Shown here: one piece after another, positions 1-8,223 of the stretch | Layout: each line of letters starts with the position of its first letter | Numbering within the stretch: position 1 is the stretch's first letter | NCBI GenBank assembly: GCA_015039315.1 | Contig: WIDE01000148.1 | Location: forward strand, 1-22,822 | DNA length: 22,822 bases | Source: Clavulina sp. PMI_390 | Taxonomy: Eukaryota; Basidiomycota; Agaricomycetes; Cantharellales; Hydnaceae | Direction of reading: 5' to 3' | The notes under the pieces: generated by a model | The model's input: only the letters and a program-made list of their open reading frames with translations | Database searches by the model: none | What the model was told of the DNA's origin: nothing | Position numbers and translations under genes: made by a program

Positions 1-564
1 CTGCTCCTCTGGCTCTCCGTTCCCAGTTTGAAGGAGCTCGTATGCCATTATGAAGCTTCGCAGCTTACGGAAATCTCTACTCCACATCACGCGTCAAACC
101 ATCTCGACAGAGTGGCGCAATTTAAGCTTCAATCTCTAGAGCTCGACGAGAGCTCAAAAATTGAGATATTTTCCATGCGGGCCGGTCTCCCTTTTTGGGA
201 AGTTGCCTTGGAGCATGTCACGAAACTCGTTCTCCGAAGGAGCATTGTTGTTCCCCTTACGTTCTATCTATCCGAGCTAAAGGAAGCAAATATACATTCA
301 ATGGAGGGCTTTCCTGAATCGGTCAGCTTGGAAGCTCAAAGCTCAGGGCTTTCGAGGCACTTTCCGTCTCTTCAATCCTTTGAGATTGCAAATTGCTTCA
401 TAAACGAATTTCCTGGTGCCGACACCACAGCAAGGCACCTAGGACATTTGTTCAAGGTCCGACCCGGTCTGGTCCTTACCTGCGATCTCAACCTGGCTGA
501 AAGGCTGGGCCGCCTGTCACCTGCCCTGAGTGGTCGAATTTTCTTGACCGGATCGAGACGTTGA
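1..564 (+). CDS. C-terminal part of an F-box/leucine-repeat-like protein (5' truncated by window)
   Basis: The frame is open from base 1 to a TGA at 562-564, giving about 187 residues with no required start inside the window, so this is the last exon of a gene beginning to the left. The sequence is rich in spaced leucines (for example LKELVCHYEASQ near the start and LVLRRSIVVPLTFYLSELKE further on). It ends with a segment around VRPGLVLTCDLNLAERLGRL, which has the same shape as the C-termini of the two F-box-like proteins at 17381-20299 (ARPSL or ARPSI, hydrophobic strand, short tail). This pattern is common in Agaricomycete F-box proteins with degenerate leucine-rich repeats. The F-box itself would lie outside the window, so the family assignment is inference. 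It could be another leucine-rich protein. Confidence 0.5.
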   Translation: MLLWLSVPSLKELVCHYEASQLTEISTPHHASNHLDRVAQFKLQSLELDESSKIEIFSMRAGLPFWEVALEHVTKLVLRRSIVVPLTFYLSELKEANIHSMEGFPESVSLEAQSSGLSRHFPSLQSFEIANCFINEFPGADTTARHLGHLFKVRPGLVLTCDLNLAERLGRLSPALSGRIFLTGSRR

Positions 565-1027
565 CTAATGATGGCTGGAGAGGAATCTTAGGAGGGTAAG
601 TAGCTACGATGGGCCTGACCAACTCAGTCTCCACTTTTCTTTTCCTCGCCCTTCTCTCAAAATCTAGATAGGATCCTCGCTCATTCAACCGTCAATCCAC
701 CATTACCATTTACGCTGATGAATGCACGCCTTATGCTATTCGATATCCCCATCCTACTACCTCCTGTACTGGATGAATCAATTGGATAAATATAGCTAGC
801 GGCTAAAAATGATACATATGGGTATAGCAGCACGAGTATCTGCTCCGCCCCCGTTGAACTAGTCACAGGAGACTTTGGAGTCATGCAGCACTCCGACGGT
901 GTGGCCATGCTATATCTTTGTTCAACTTTGTCATAGAATGTGCCCTCCCGTGCCTCCAGTGGGCATCATGGATTAGTATTGCTCACCAATCTCCGGGGGG
1001 GCTACCAACTTGGACGGGTGGTAGTCT
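565..1027. other. Intergenic, convergent 3' flanks
   Basis: This 463-bp stretch lies between the end of the left partial gene (+) and the end of the thioredoxin-like gene (-), so it should hold two 3' untranslated regions. Short open frames exist on the minus strand but have no recognisable motif. I see no RNA gene or repeat. Confidence 0.5.
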
Positions 1028-1568
1028 TTACGAGAGCTTGAAATCCAGTACGGCAGCATCATAAGCCTCGGGTAAAGGGCAGGGAAGAGGAACAGATAAA
1101 CTTACCCCCGCGATCATGTCATGAAGACCACTTTCACTCGCACCGCTGAGCTCGGCAACATTTTGTCCTCTGTGAAAAGCGGTGATGGTTGGAAGCATGT
1201 GGAGACTGCCATAATTATCGGTGAAGTCCTGGGAGCCCAATCAGGGAAATTCGATACGAGTCCGTTAGCACAAAATAATTAATCCGCGAAGTATGTTAAC
1301 CTGAGATGCTGTTGGAACATACCTCACACTCATCGATTTCAACTGTGTAGAACCTAAGTTTCATAGTTTGTCGCGCGAGGTCCTCAAACACCGGTTTGAT
1401 AGATGTTGAAGGTTCAGCCCAAACAGCGTAGAAGAGTATGATGGAGCTTTGGTTGGAGGTCATCTAGAAGTCAAGGGTGTTATCACAAAATACATATGGA
1501 GTGCGATTGGGGACAATACTAACAACTTCCTGGAATTGGCTCCAGTTTTCGATAATAGTGACGGTCAT
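1028..1568 (-). CDS. Thioredoxin-fold protein lacking the redox cysteines
   Basis: The model joins exons 1568-1524, 1463-1323, 1228-1106 and 1036-1028. Introns are 60, 94 and 69 bp, all GT-AG and all phase 0. The product is 105 residues, the standard size of a single-domain thioredoxin. Family features are the N-terminal strand MTVTIIENWSQF, a central strand IILFYAVW, VFEDLA, FYTVEID, the cis-proline loop LPT (Pro75) followed by AFHRGQ, and a C-terminal G-A helix start (ELSGASESGL). The active site normally reads WCGPC but here reads WAEPS (residues 30-34), so both catalytic cysteines are replaced. The buried Asp of active thioredoxins aligns with Leu25. The only cysteine is Cys61. Classical disulfide reduction is therefore not expected. 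A chaperone, scaffold or binding role is possible but unproven. There is no signal peptide, so it is probably cytosolic. The final coding exon is only 9 nt. Confidence 0.82.
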
Positions 1569-2165
1569 AGTGTGCTAGTGGCGAATTGGTGGGTGTATGG
1601 ATAGTGAGTGCTTGGGTTGGCGGTGAGGAGGATGACATGGGGTTGTGAAGCATCTTCATATAGGAAGCAGGGTCGTACGCCCCAGGAACACGTAATTCAG
1701 TGATTCAGGTACCAGTCGGCAGTCCTCACTTAGATCTCACGGGGGCGGCGAGGCACAGTCGAAGGTTCGATGGCAAGGAGCTACCCATTTACCGCTGTCT
1801 TAGAACCTTGCTTATGAAGATATTGCGATCTCGATTTCCGAGATGACATTTAAAAAGGGGTCCAGAAAGTACGAGCACCAGTTGAAACGTCCAGGATGAT
1901 ACCAGGGAATCATGAAACGTGGCGTCAGGCACGAGTGGAGTTCGGCCCGTCAACTTGCACAGACTGACAGATGGGGTGGCTGGGCCACATTCGTAATGGG
2001 ATCGGCCATTTCGATCAATCACCGATCGAGCACTTAGTTGAGTTAACAAGGTTCAGGCGGAGGCAAGTCGTCACTGCCTTTAGCACGGGAAGCTCAAAGG
2101 TGATGCATCTGGATATACATCAGACAGAACGGAGATGAAGTGTATTACATCCAAACTTCGAGCGC
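1569..2165. other. Intergenic: thioredoxin-like promoter and GH76 copy 1 3' flank
   Basis: This 597-bp gap separates two minus-strand genes. It should contain the 3' untranslated region of the GH76 gene on its right and the promoter of the thioredoxin-like gene on its left. An 86-codon minus-strand open frame at 1789-2049 has no family features. I see no repeat or RNA gene. Confidence 0.45.
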
Positions 2166-4003
2166 CTATGGGGAGTTGACCATGACCTAAAGCAGTTGCG
2201 CCATCAATTAAGCAGTTGGGATGTAAAAGGACAACACCCACGAAGGTACCAAAAACGTCCAGTGCGGCAAGCTGGGTCCAGGCATACTATGAGCAGACAG
2301 ACGTATATTAGGTGAGGTTGCAGAATAAATTTCAGAGGATGCGCCCGTACCATGCCATCATAAGGACCTTTCCACTGTGACGAACAGATACGATATAGAT
2401 TGATCAGTGGGGCCATGAGTTGGGCATCAAAAGACTCACGTTAGCGGCGTAGGAAGTAGCTGTACTCCAGGTAAGAGTATTCGACGCAAGCTCAATAAGA
2501 GCGTTCGCCTGGGTATCGACGTATGAGTGGACGAGAGTGCCAAGCGGGGTGTTAGAAGCACTCTGGCGGCGATAGAGTTCGGCGAGGCCACGGATAAAGA
2601 CAGCTAGTTGAAACAACGCGTAAGTCTCAGCCGAAGAGCTGCGTTGAGGTGGTGGGTGCATACCCTTGAAGCCCCAGGCGTCATTGTTCGAGCTGTGAGT
2701 ATTGGATGAAGACTCGGTGATGATTCCGTCTGAGCCTTGCCATGGGCCATTCTTCATTGCTGCGACGGCAACGGTCTAAATTAAGCATCGACAGAGGTTA
2801 GTGGGATGTCCAAGAAGTGTAATTTCCCTCCAAAAACACGTACAAGTGCGGCATTGGTATAGGTCGAAGTACCAGTCACAGCACCGAGGACGGCCGCGCC
2901 CTCGATGAACTTTCCGGAGTTGTAGGTAAACACCCAGTTGGGACCCGCTAAGGATGACAATTATTAAGACGAACAGACCAATAGGAGGATGGGACGGAGC
3001 TTACAGCATGTTGTAACGTCCAAGCTGTCATTGATCAGATTGGTGGACGTGTTGTAAAGGAGACGAGTGATAGCTCCATATGCGGCAACGGCGGCGTTGA
3101 GATATTTCGTGTTCCCTGTAGCCTCGTATAGCCACGCGCTGAGGGACATGAATAATCCGGTAGTGATGGCATTGGTGGATGTATCGGTGGCTGAGGTGGT
3201 CCAGAAGACTAGGCCACTCAAGGACTGGCTGTTGCATGTACCCCATGTGAATGACTTGCCGTTCCCAGAGGTGCCAGTAATCTGGTATGGAGCAACGTTT
3301 GCCCAAGAGTTCTCTGCCCAGCCAAGGGCCACAGTGTTACCGTAGGCTTTATATTGGTAGATTGCGGCCGAAGCCCACCACTAAGGGGTCAATCAATCAA
3401 TACTGGCTCTCTAGGTCACATGGACCAGGAAAGGTAGAATAGACGTACCAGGGTGTCGTCATTGTAAACATTTTGGCGGAAATTTGGGAATTGACCATAC
3501 GTGTCTCCCACAGCGTCCTGTGGTGCCGGGAGCATAATAAGACATGGTATTATTTCGTGACGAGAGAATGCTGTGACGAACCAAGCTCTTCCCTTCATAG
3601 TCTGTCGTGCCAGCGTACAAGTCCTTGAGGACAAGAGCCGACCATACGTTTGCGCTCTGCCAGTAACCTGAAAATGCGTCGATCAGTCATCGGAGAAGAT
3701 ATTGAAACATCTGCAGGCTGGCTCACCCAAGCCCCCAACCGACTGGTGAGTGCCGCCAAGATTAATCATGGTGTTCATCGCATTCAACGCAATAGTGTTG
3801 CGTTGTGATTTGACGAGTGAGGTGCCAAATTCCTGAAGTTAGGACATGTTAGCTTCTCTTCGGTAGGATGAGGCTAATGGGTGTCTTGAACCTACTCTCC
3901 ACGAGGTGGGAACACCATAGTCAATACGCTTCTCAAGAACTGGAGCAGCGTTAGCGGTCGCGGCCCAGACACCAAGCGTAACGGCGAAAGACGAGAATAG
4001 CAT
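2166..4003 (-). CDS. GH76 family endo-alpha-1,6-mannanase-like protein, copy 1 (secreted)
   Basis: There are eleven exons: 4003-3896, 3832-3727, 3667-3582, 3517-3449, 3380-3005, 2947-2844, 2775-2664, 2603-2440, 2374-2351, 2286-2242 and 2186-2166. Introns are 55-68 bp with GT-AG ends, and all phases close to give 404 residues. Residues 1-19 form a signal peptide (hydrophobic, ending ANA), followed by a dibasic EKR that could be a Kex2-type site. Family GH76 enzymes cleave alpha-1,6-mannan backbones of fungal cell walls. The adjacent Asp pair used in catalysis is visible at Asp120-Asp121 in VYNDDTLWWA. Other family-like blocks are GYWQSANVWSAL, WAENSW, YNSGKFIEG, SDGIITESS, NNDAWGFK and FIRGLAELY. 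The protein is probably extracellular or wall-bound and could act in wall remodelling or in using yeast mannan. It forms a tandem pair with 5275-7127. The donor of intron 10 is GTGGGT, which is weak but matched by other donors here. Confidence 0.9.
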
Positions 4004-4130
4004 AGCTAGGCTGCGGGATAATGAAGCATCAGCTATTGCAATGGTCCAAGAGCCCTCTATCCTCTCTTACAGCTAACAGGGACCTCGAACGTAACGGTGG
4101 GGTGGGGCCATCAAAGTATCACGCTGTGAT

Positions 4131-4140
4131 GGATATATAG
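4131..4140 (-). promoter_or_regulatory. TATA-like element of GH76 copy 1
   Basis: Read on the minus strand this is CTATATATCC, about 130 bp upstream of the ATG at 4003. A matching CATATATCC lies at a similar distance from the copy 2 start, inside a shared stretch. Conservation in both paralogue promoters supports a role as core promoter. Confidence 0.55.
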
Positions 4141-4148
4141 CTGCCAGC

Positions 4149-4172
4149 GCTCTCGGTGCGGGGACCGAGAGC
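4149..4172. promoter_or_regulatory. CGG-N8-CCG dyad in GH76 copy 1 promoter
   Basis: Two perfect 9-bp inverted arms (GCTCTCGGT at 4149-4157 and ACCGAGAGC at 4164-4172) flank a 6-bp G-rich centre. The core is CGG (4154-4156) and CCG (4165-4167) with 8 bp between. Inverted CGG/CCG triplets with fixed spacing are the usual target form of fungal Zn(II)2Cys6 regulators. The same core with the same spacing recurs upstream of copy 2. The identity of any regulator is unknown. Confidence 0.5.
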
Positions 4173-4272
4173 AGAAACGATGGCTAATTGGCGTGCATAT
4201 TCGGTCATGAAGTTTGCTTGGCAGAGTCACCGTCGCCATTCAGATTCAAGTCGAATGTTGCAGCGGCGTTGC

Positions 4273-4279
4273 TGAGTCA
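4273..4279. promoter_or_regulatory. TGAGTCA (Gcn4/AP-1-like) site, GH76 copy 1
   Basis: A 7-bp TGAGTCA lies about 270 bp upstream of the start codon. The same site, with the shared context CTGAGTCACGCCCA (copy 2 ends in A at the same place), occurs upstream of copy 2 at 7439-7445. Fungal bZIP factors bind this sequence. Function here is inferred from conservation only. Confidence 0.4.
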
Positions 4280-4311
4280 CGCCCAACTGTGACAATTTGC
4301 ACTTCTCTTGG

Positions 4312-4338
4312 CGGAGTCCATGCCGATCAGCACATCAC
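4312..4338. repeat. 27-bp block identical in both GH76 promoters (copy 1)
   Basis: These 27 bases, running from CGGAGTCCATG to CAGCACATCAC, are identical to 7480-7506 upstream of copy 2. They are the longest exact match I noticed between the two upstream regions and mark the far edge of clear promoter similarity. This could be a conserved regulatory site or the remaining edge of the duplicated segment. Confidence 0.6.
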
Positions 4339-5274
4339 TGGATGAATAGTTACACGCATCAGGCCCAACGTAGGTTGGCAACTCATACTGCTTTGTGAAG
4401 CTGAGGTCAAGGGAAGCCTGGTAAACTCATGGGCCATCCAGATTGTCAATTAAGTGCTAGATGACCCTGAACATGAACTGATTGGTCAGAGGCAGAGGAC
4501 TACCAAGCTGTCAACTAGCTCAATTGAGAAAGGGAGCTCGTTCAGCAAACATGTGGCTGGTAAGAATCAAGTGCCTGAGAAACCTCGCCGTCGACGTCGG
4601 CCGTGTAAAGCAACAGCCTCGACGTCTGTCGTGAGGCTTCCTCAAAAGCGAACTTTGTAGCCGTCGAATTCCGAAGCCAGATTAACCAAAAGATTATGAT
4701 GGAGACCTACCGGGGCAAGTATTAGCAGGGAGGGGTCAAAGTTGCGATATAGAACATACAGCCACGAGCATGTTCACATAAGAATGGGCTTGTCCACTCG
4801 GCCCCAGGAACCAAAGTTAACAGTCAGACGCTTGCGAATTGCCGAATATTTAGGTGCCACAAGAGCGGTAAAGTGCCATCAGAGTTCCAATGCACCGCAA
4901 GTGCCACTGACGCCCCAGAGTGGTTTGTTAATAGGAAAATCCTAAATCTTGTTCCTAAACTGGATAGAAAGGGGGAGAAGCGATGGAGATTGGGACCAAA
5001 AAAAACTCGTCATATCGCCAGAGGATTGCTAGGTTTCGCGCAAGGCAAGTGACTGGCGGATTTAGAGCTATAATTTTCAGACCAGTTGAGTTCTAGGATG
5101 ACTGGACCACATTAGCGACTGGAACAAGCCTGAGGATCGAACGATGATCGATGACTGTGGCCAAGGCATCGAGATTCATGTCGGGAGAGCCTCTTATTAT
5201 TTGAAGGAACAGTAGAAGATCTGCATGGTATTGGGAGAGACCGATGAAATTAGGTATATTGAACCCTCTAACAC

Positions 5275-7127
5275 TTATGGAGAGTTAACCATGACCTATA
5301 ATGAAACATAAAATCAGTTACATTGTTGCACACCAGTATGACAAGTATACTCACGAAGGTACCAAAGACGTCAAGCGCTGCGAGCTGAGTCCACGCGTAC
5401 TACGGAAAGACGAAGATATGTGAGCTTGGATTTCCCAATACAAATCGACTCCCAAAGAGTGCGCTCGTACCATTCCATCATAGGGACCTTCCCACTATGA
5501 CAACCCAAAAAAAAGAGGATTTGGGTCAGTCATTTCTCATGGCAAACCAAATCCAAAGACCCACGTCAGCAGCGTATGAAGTCGCGGTGCTCCAAGTAAG
5601 GGTGTTTGACGCAAGCTCGATAAGAGCGTTCGCCTGGGTATCAACGTACGAGTGGATGAGGGTCCCGAGTGGGGTGTTGGAAGCGCTCTGGCGGCGGTAG
5701 AGTTCAGCAAGGCCGCGGATATAGACAGCTAATTGAGACCGCTCATTAGTGATGATAGACTCTTTACACAGGGAGATTAATTGATAACGAACCCTTGAAG
5801 CCCCAAGCGTCGTTGTTCGAGCTGTGAGTGTTAGATGAGGACTCAGTGATGATTCCATCTGAACCTTGCCAAGGGCCGCTCTTCATCGCTGCGACGGCAA
5901 CGGTCTAAAAAGTGTATGATTTGAGCACAATAGAGTCCCGGTATAGGATAACTTTCCACAAAGATACGTACGAGCGCCGCGTTGGTGTAGGTAGCGGTGC
6001 CAGTCACAGCGCCAAGGACGGCAGTGCCTTCAATGAACTTTCCTGAGTTGTAGGTGAATACCCAGTCAGGCCCCGCTAAATGGAAATTCTGTGAGACAAG
6101 GGAGAGGCTTAGGAAAGAAGAGTAACAACAGCTTACAGCAAGTGGTGACGTCCAAGCTGTCATTGATAAGGTTCGTAGAGGTGTCATAAAGGTTCCGAGT
6201 AATGGCGCCATAGGCAGCGACAGCAGCGTTGAGATATTGCGTGTTCCCTGTAGCCTCGTATAGCCACGCGCTGAGGGTCATGAACAATCCGGTAGTGATG
6301 GCATTGGTAGAGGTATCGGTGGCTGAGGTAGTCCAGAAGACTAGGCCGCTCAAGGATTGCCCGTTGCATGTACCCCATGTGAAGGATTTGCCGTTCCCAG
6401 AGGTGCCGGTAATCTGGTACGGAGCGACGTTTGCCCAAGAGTTCTCTGCCCAGCTAAGAGCCACAGTGTTGCCGTAGGCCTTATATTGGTATATCGCAGC
6501 GCTGGCCCACCACTATTATCAGCTTCAATAAGTAAATCATTGATGGTCTTTATCACATGAACCAGCAATGCTAAAAATAGCCGTACCAAAGTGTCGTCAT
6601 TATAGACATCATAACGGAAGTTCGGGAATTGACCGTATGTGTCACCAACAGCGTCCTGTGATGGTAAGGATATGAGAAGGGATTACATCGAGTGAATAAC
6701 ATTCGATCACGTACCAAACTCGTCCCTTCATAGTCCGTGGTGCCAGCGTACAGATCCTTGAGGACCAGAGCAGACCACACGTTTGCGCTTTGCCAGTAGC
6801 CTGAATGAAGGTTCGGTACAAGGTAATGCAAGAGTAGTAACAAGCCATCTTACCCAGTCCTCCGACCGACTGGTGCGTGCCACCAAGACCAACCATAGTG
6901 TTCATGGCATTCAACGCGATGGTGTTGCGTTGCGACTTGACCAGTGAGGTGCCGAATTCCTGAAAACAGGGATTCGTGAATCTCTTTAGCGGCGGAAGCG
7001 GGATATGTCTAGCACTTACTCTCCACGAAGTGGGGACACCATAGTCGATCCGCTTCTCATGAACGGGGGCAGCATTGGATGTGCTGGCCAAGACACCAAG
7101 AGCAATGGCGAGAGACGAGAAAAGCAT
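5275..7127 (-). CDS. GH76 family endo-alpha-1,6-mannanase-like protein, copy 2 (secreted)
   Basis: There are eleven exons: 7127-7020, 6959-6854, 6800-6715, 6655-6587, 6512-6137, 6075-5972, 5904-5793, 5728-5565, 5494-5471, 5399-5355 and 5295-5275. Every exon has the same length as in copy 1, and the product is again 404 residues. Introns are 53-74 bp and differ in length and sequence from copy 1. The signal peptide ends SNA, followed by an EKR dibasic site. The catalytic Asp pair is kept at residues 120-121 (VYNDDTLWWA). Visible substitutions are mostly mild: WAENSW preceded by LS instead of LG, SGPDW instead of SGPNW, AVYIRG instead of AVFIRG, and WEGPYDGM instead of WKGPYDGM. No frameshift or stop is present, so both copies look functional. 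The likely role is hydrolysis or transfer on alpha-1,6-mannan outside the cell or in the wall. Confidence 0.9.
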
Positions 7128-7259
7128 AGCTAGGCCCGAGAATAGGGACAAAGGGTGACGCCTCGCAAGAGTCGAAGAGGCTTTCCTATCCGCTCGTACA
7201 ACCAAAAAGGACCTCAAACGCAAGGATGGGGTGAAGCATCAACTCCATCATCTTGTGAT

Positions 7260-7269
7260 GGATATATGG
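7260..7269 (-). promoter_or_regulatory. TATA-like element of GH76 copy 2
   Basis: The minus strand reads CCATATATCC about 135-140 bp before the ATG at 7127, matching the position of CTATATATCC in copy 1. The flanking GTGATGGATATAT on the plus strand is shared with copy 1. Confidence 0.5.
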
Positions 7270-7313
7270 CTGCCCGAACTCAGACCACTGAAGAAAATGC
7301 CGATCAAACCCTG

Positions 7314-7329
7314 TCGGTGCAGCGACCGA
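7314..7329. promoter_or_regulatory. CGG-N8-CCG dyad in GH76 copy 2 promoter
   Basis: Arms TCGGT (7314-7318) and ACCGA (7325-7329) flank a 6-bp centre, giving CGG-N8-CCG at 7315-7328. Core and spacing match copy 1, but the outer arms have lost pairing here, which suggests the CGG triplets are the part under constraint. Confidence 0.45.
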
Positions 7330-7438
7330 GGCCAGAAACGAGGGGGCTATTTGCGTGCATATTTAGATTATGAAGTGTTGCTTGACAAAGGTCACCGTCG
7401 TCATTCAGATCGTAGCTTGAACGTCTCAGCGGCGTCGC

Positions 7439-7445
7439 TGAGTCA
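7439..7445. promoter_or_regulatory. TGAGTCA (Gcn4/AP-1-like) site, GH76 copy 2
   Basis: This site is the same TGAGTCA, in the same local context (followed by CGCCCA), as in the copy 1 promoter at 4273-4279. It lies about 312 bp upstream of the ATG at 7127. Confidence 0.4.
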
Positions 7446-7479
7446 CGCCCAAAGGTGACAATCTGCACGTTTCTATTGA

Positions 7480-7506
7480 CGGAGTCCATGCCGATCAGCA
7501 CATCAC
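7480..7506. repeat. 27-bp block identical in both GH76 promoters (copy 2)
   Basis: These bases are identical to 4312-4338 and lie about 353-379 bp upstream of the copy 2 start. Beyond this block, similarity to copy 1 becomes weak. Confidence 0.6.
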
Positions 7507-7653
7507 ACAAATGAATAACTACGGGCATTAAGCTCACCGTTCGTTGGCGATCCACGCTAGATGGCGAGGCTAAAAGTCAAGGGCGGCTTGGCAAATTGAC
7601 TTCGTGGTGGGTCATCCATAGTGTTGGGCAGACAGTACCCTATCACCCTACTA

Positions 7654-7687
7654 GCGCTGGACGCCTCTGTGCGCTGGACGCCTCTGT
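7654..7687. repeat. 17-bp tandem direct repeat (two units)
   Basis: Two exact adjacent copies of GCGCTGGACGCCTCTGT are at 7654-7670 and 7671-7687, in non-coding DNA. Two units are too few to call a minisatellite. Replication slippage is the simplest origin. Confidence 0.8.
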
Positions 7688-8223
7688 GGGGCTTTCAAGG
7701 ATAGACTTATGCTCGCAATAACCCTTCCCCATATGAGTGTTAAATGAGCAATCATCTGCATGTCCCGTGATTGTGGATCAATGAGCAATGAGTGGCTGTT
7801 GGGGTGCAGCAGTCTTCACCGAACTTTCTCCTAGCTGAAACTTGAATTGCGTATACATTCGACAATGAAGTGAAGGTCTTGGACAGCCTATTTTTAGGAT
7901 CCTAGGTCGATGGTGCAACATATTTTCAGCTGCCAGAAATATGCCTGGTCAGTTTCCTGAATATTGATGCGATAGAATCCATGGTTAGAGTGGTTGTAGA
8001 CTAAGCGACCAATGTTCTGAACCAATGAGAGCGGCAAAGAAAGTCATTTGTAGGTTTGGATAGGTGCAACAAGTTTGCAATACTATTTTATCACGGAGAG
8101 GCGGAGTAGAATGAGAGATATGGCATTATGGATGAAGGGGGTGAACAGAAAGTGTACGATTTTTCACAATGCTAACAGATGAGATGTTGAGGAGCTCAGG
8201 TTCGGTGAATCCTGGTTCTCTAT

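Larger units (their letters stand above)
4004..5274. other. Intergenic between the GH76 copies
   Basis: This 1.27-kb spacer holds the copy 1 promoter (about 4004-4340) and the 3' flank of copy 2 at its right end. The proximal 340 bp is recognisably related to the region upstream of copy 2. The middle (about 4350-5100) shows no family-like reading frame. A 68-codon plus-strand frame at 4454-4660 has an Arg-rich low-complexity stretch and no domain. Just downstream of the stop codons, the two copies show only faint similarity. Confidence 0.55.
7128..8223. other. Intergenic: GH76 copy 2 promoter and OGDH 3' flank
   Basis: The left third (7128-7506) is the copy 2 promoter, related to 4004-4340. 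From about 7510 to 8223 I find no coding potential. A 17-bp direct repeat occurs at 7654-7687. The right end should contain the 3' untranslated region and polyadenylation signals of the dehydrogenase gene. Confidence 0.55.

Noticed and set aside
1789..2049. 86-codon minus-strand frame upstream of the thioredoxin-like gene
   Set aside because: Its composition is unremarkable, with no motif; it lies where promoter and 3' flank are expected.
3067..3345. Plus-strand open frames over the largest GH76 exon (also 6229-6477)
   Set aside because: They are shadows of the conserved minus-strand exon and appear in both copies only because the exon is duplicated.
4454..4660. 68-codon plus-strand frame with an Arg-rich stretch between the GH76 copies
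   Set aside because: It has no domain, no splice context and no counterpart near copy 2; it is probably chance.
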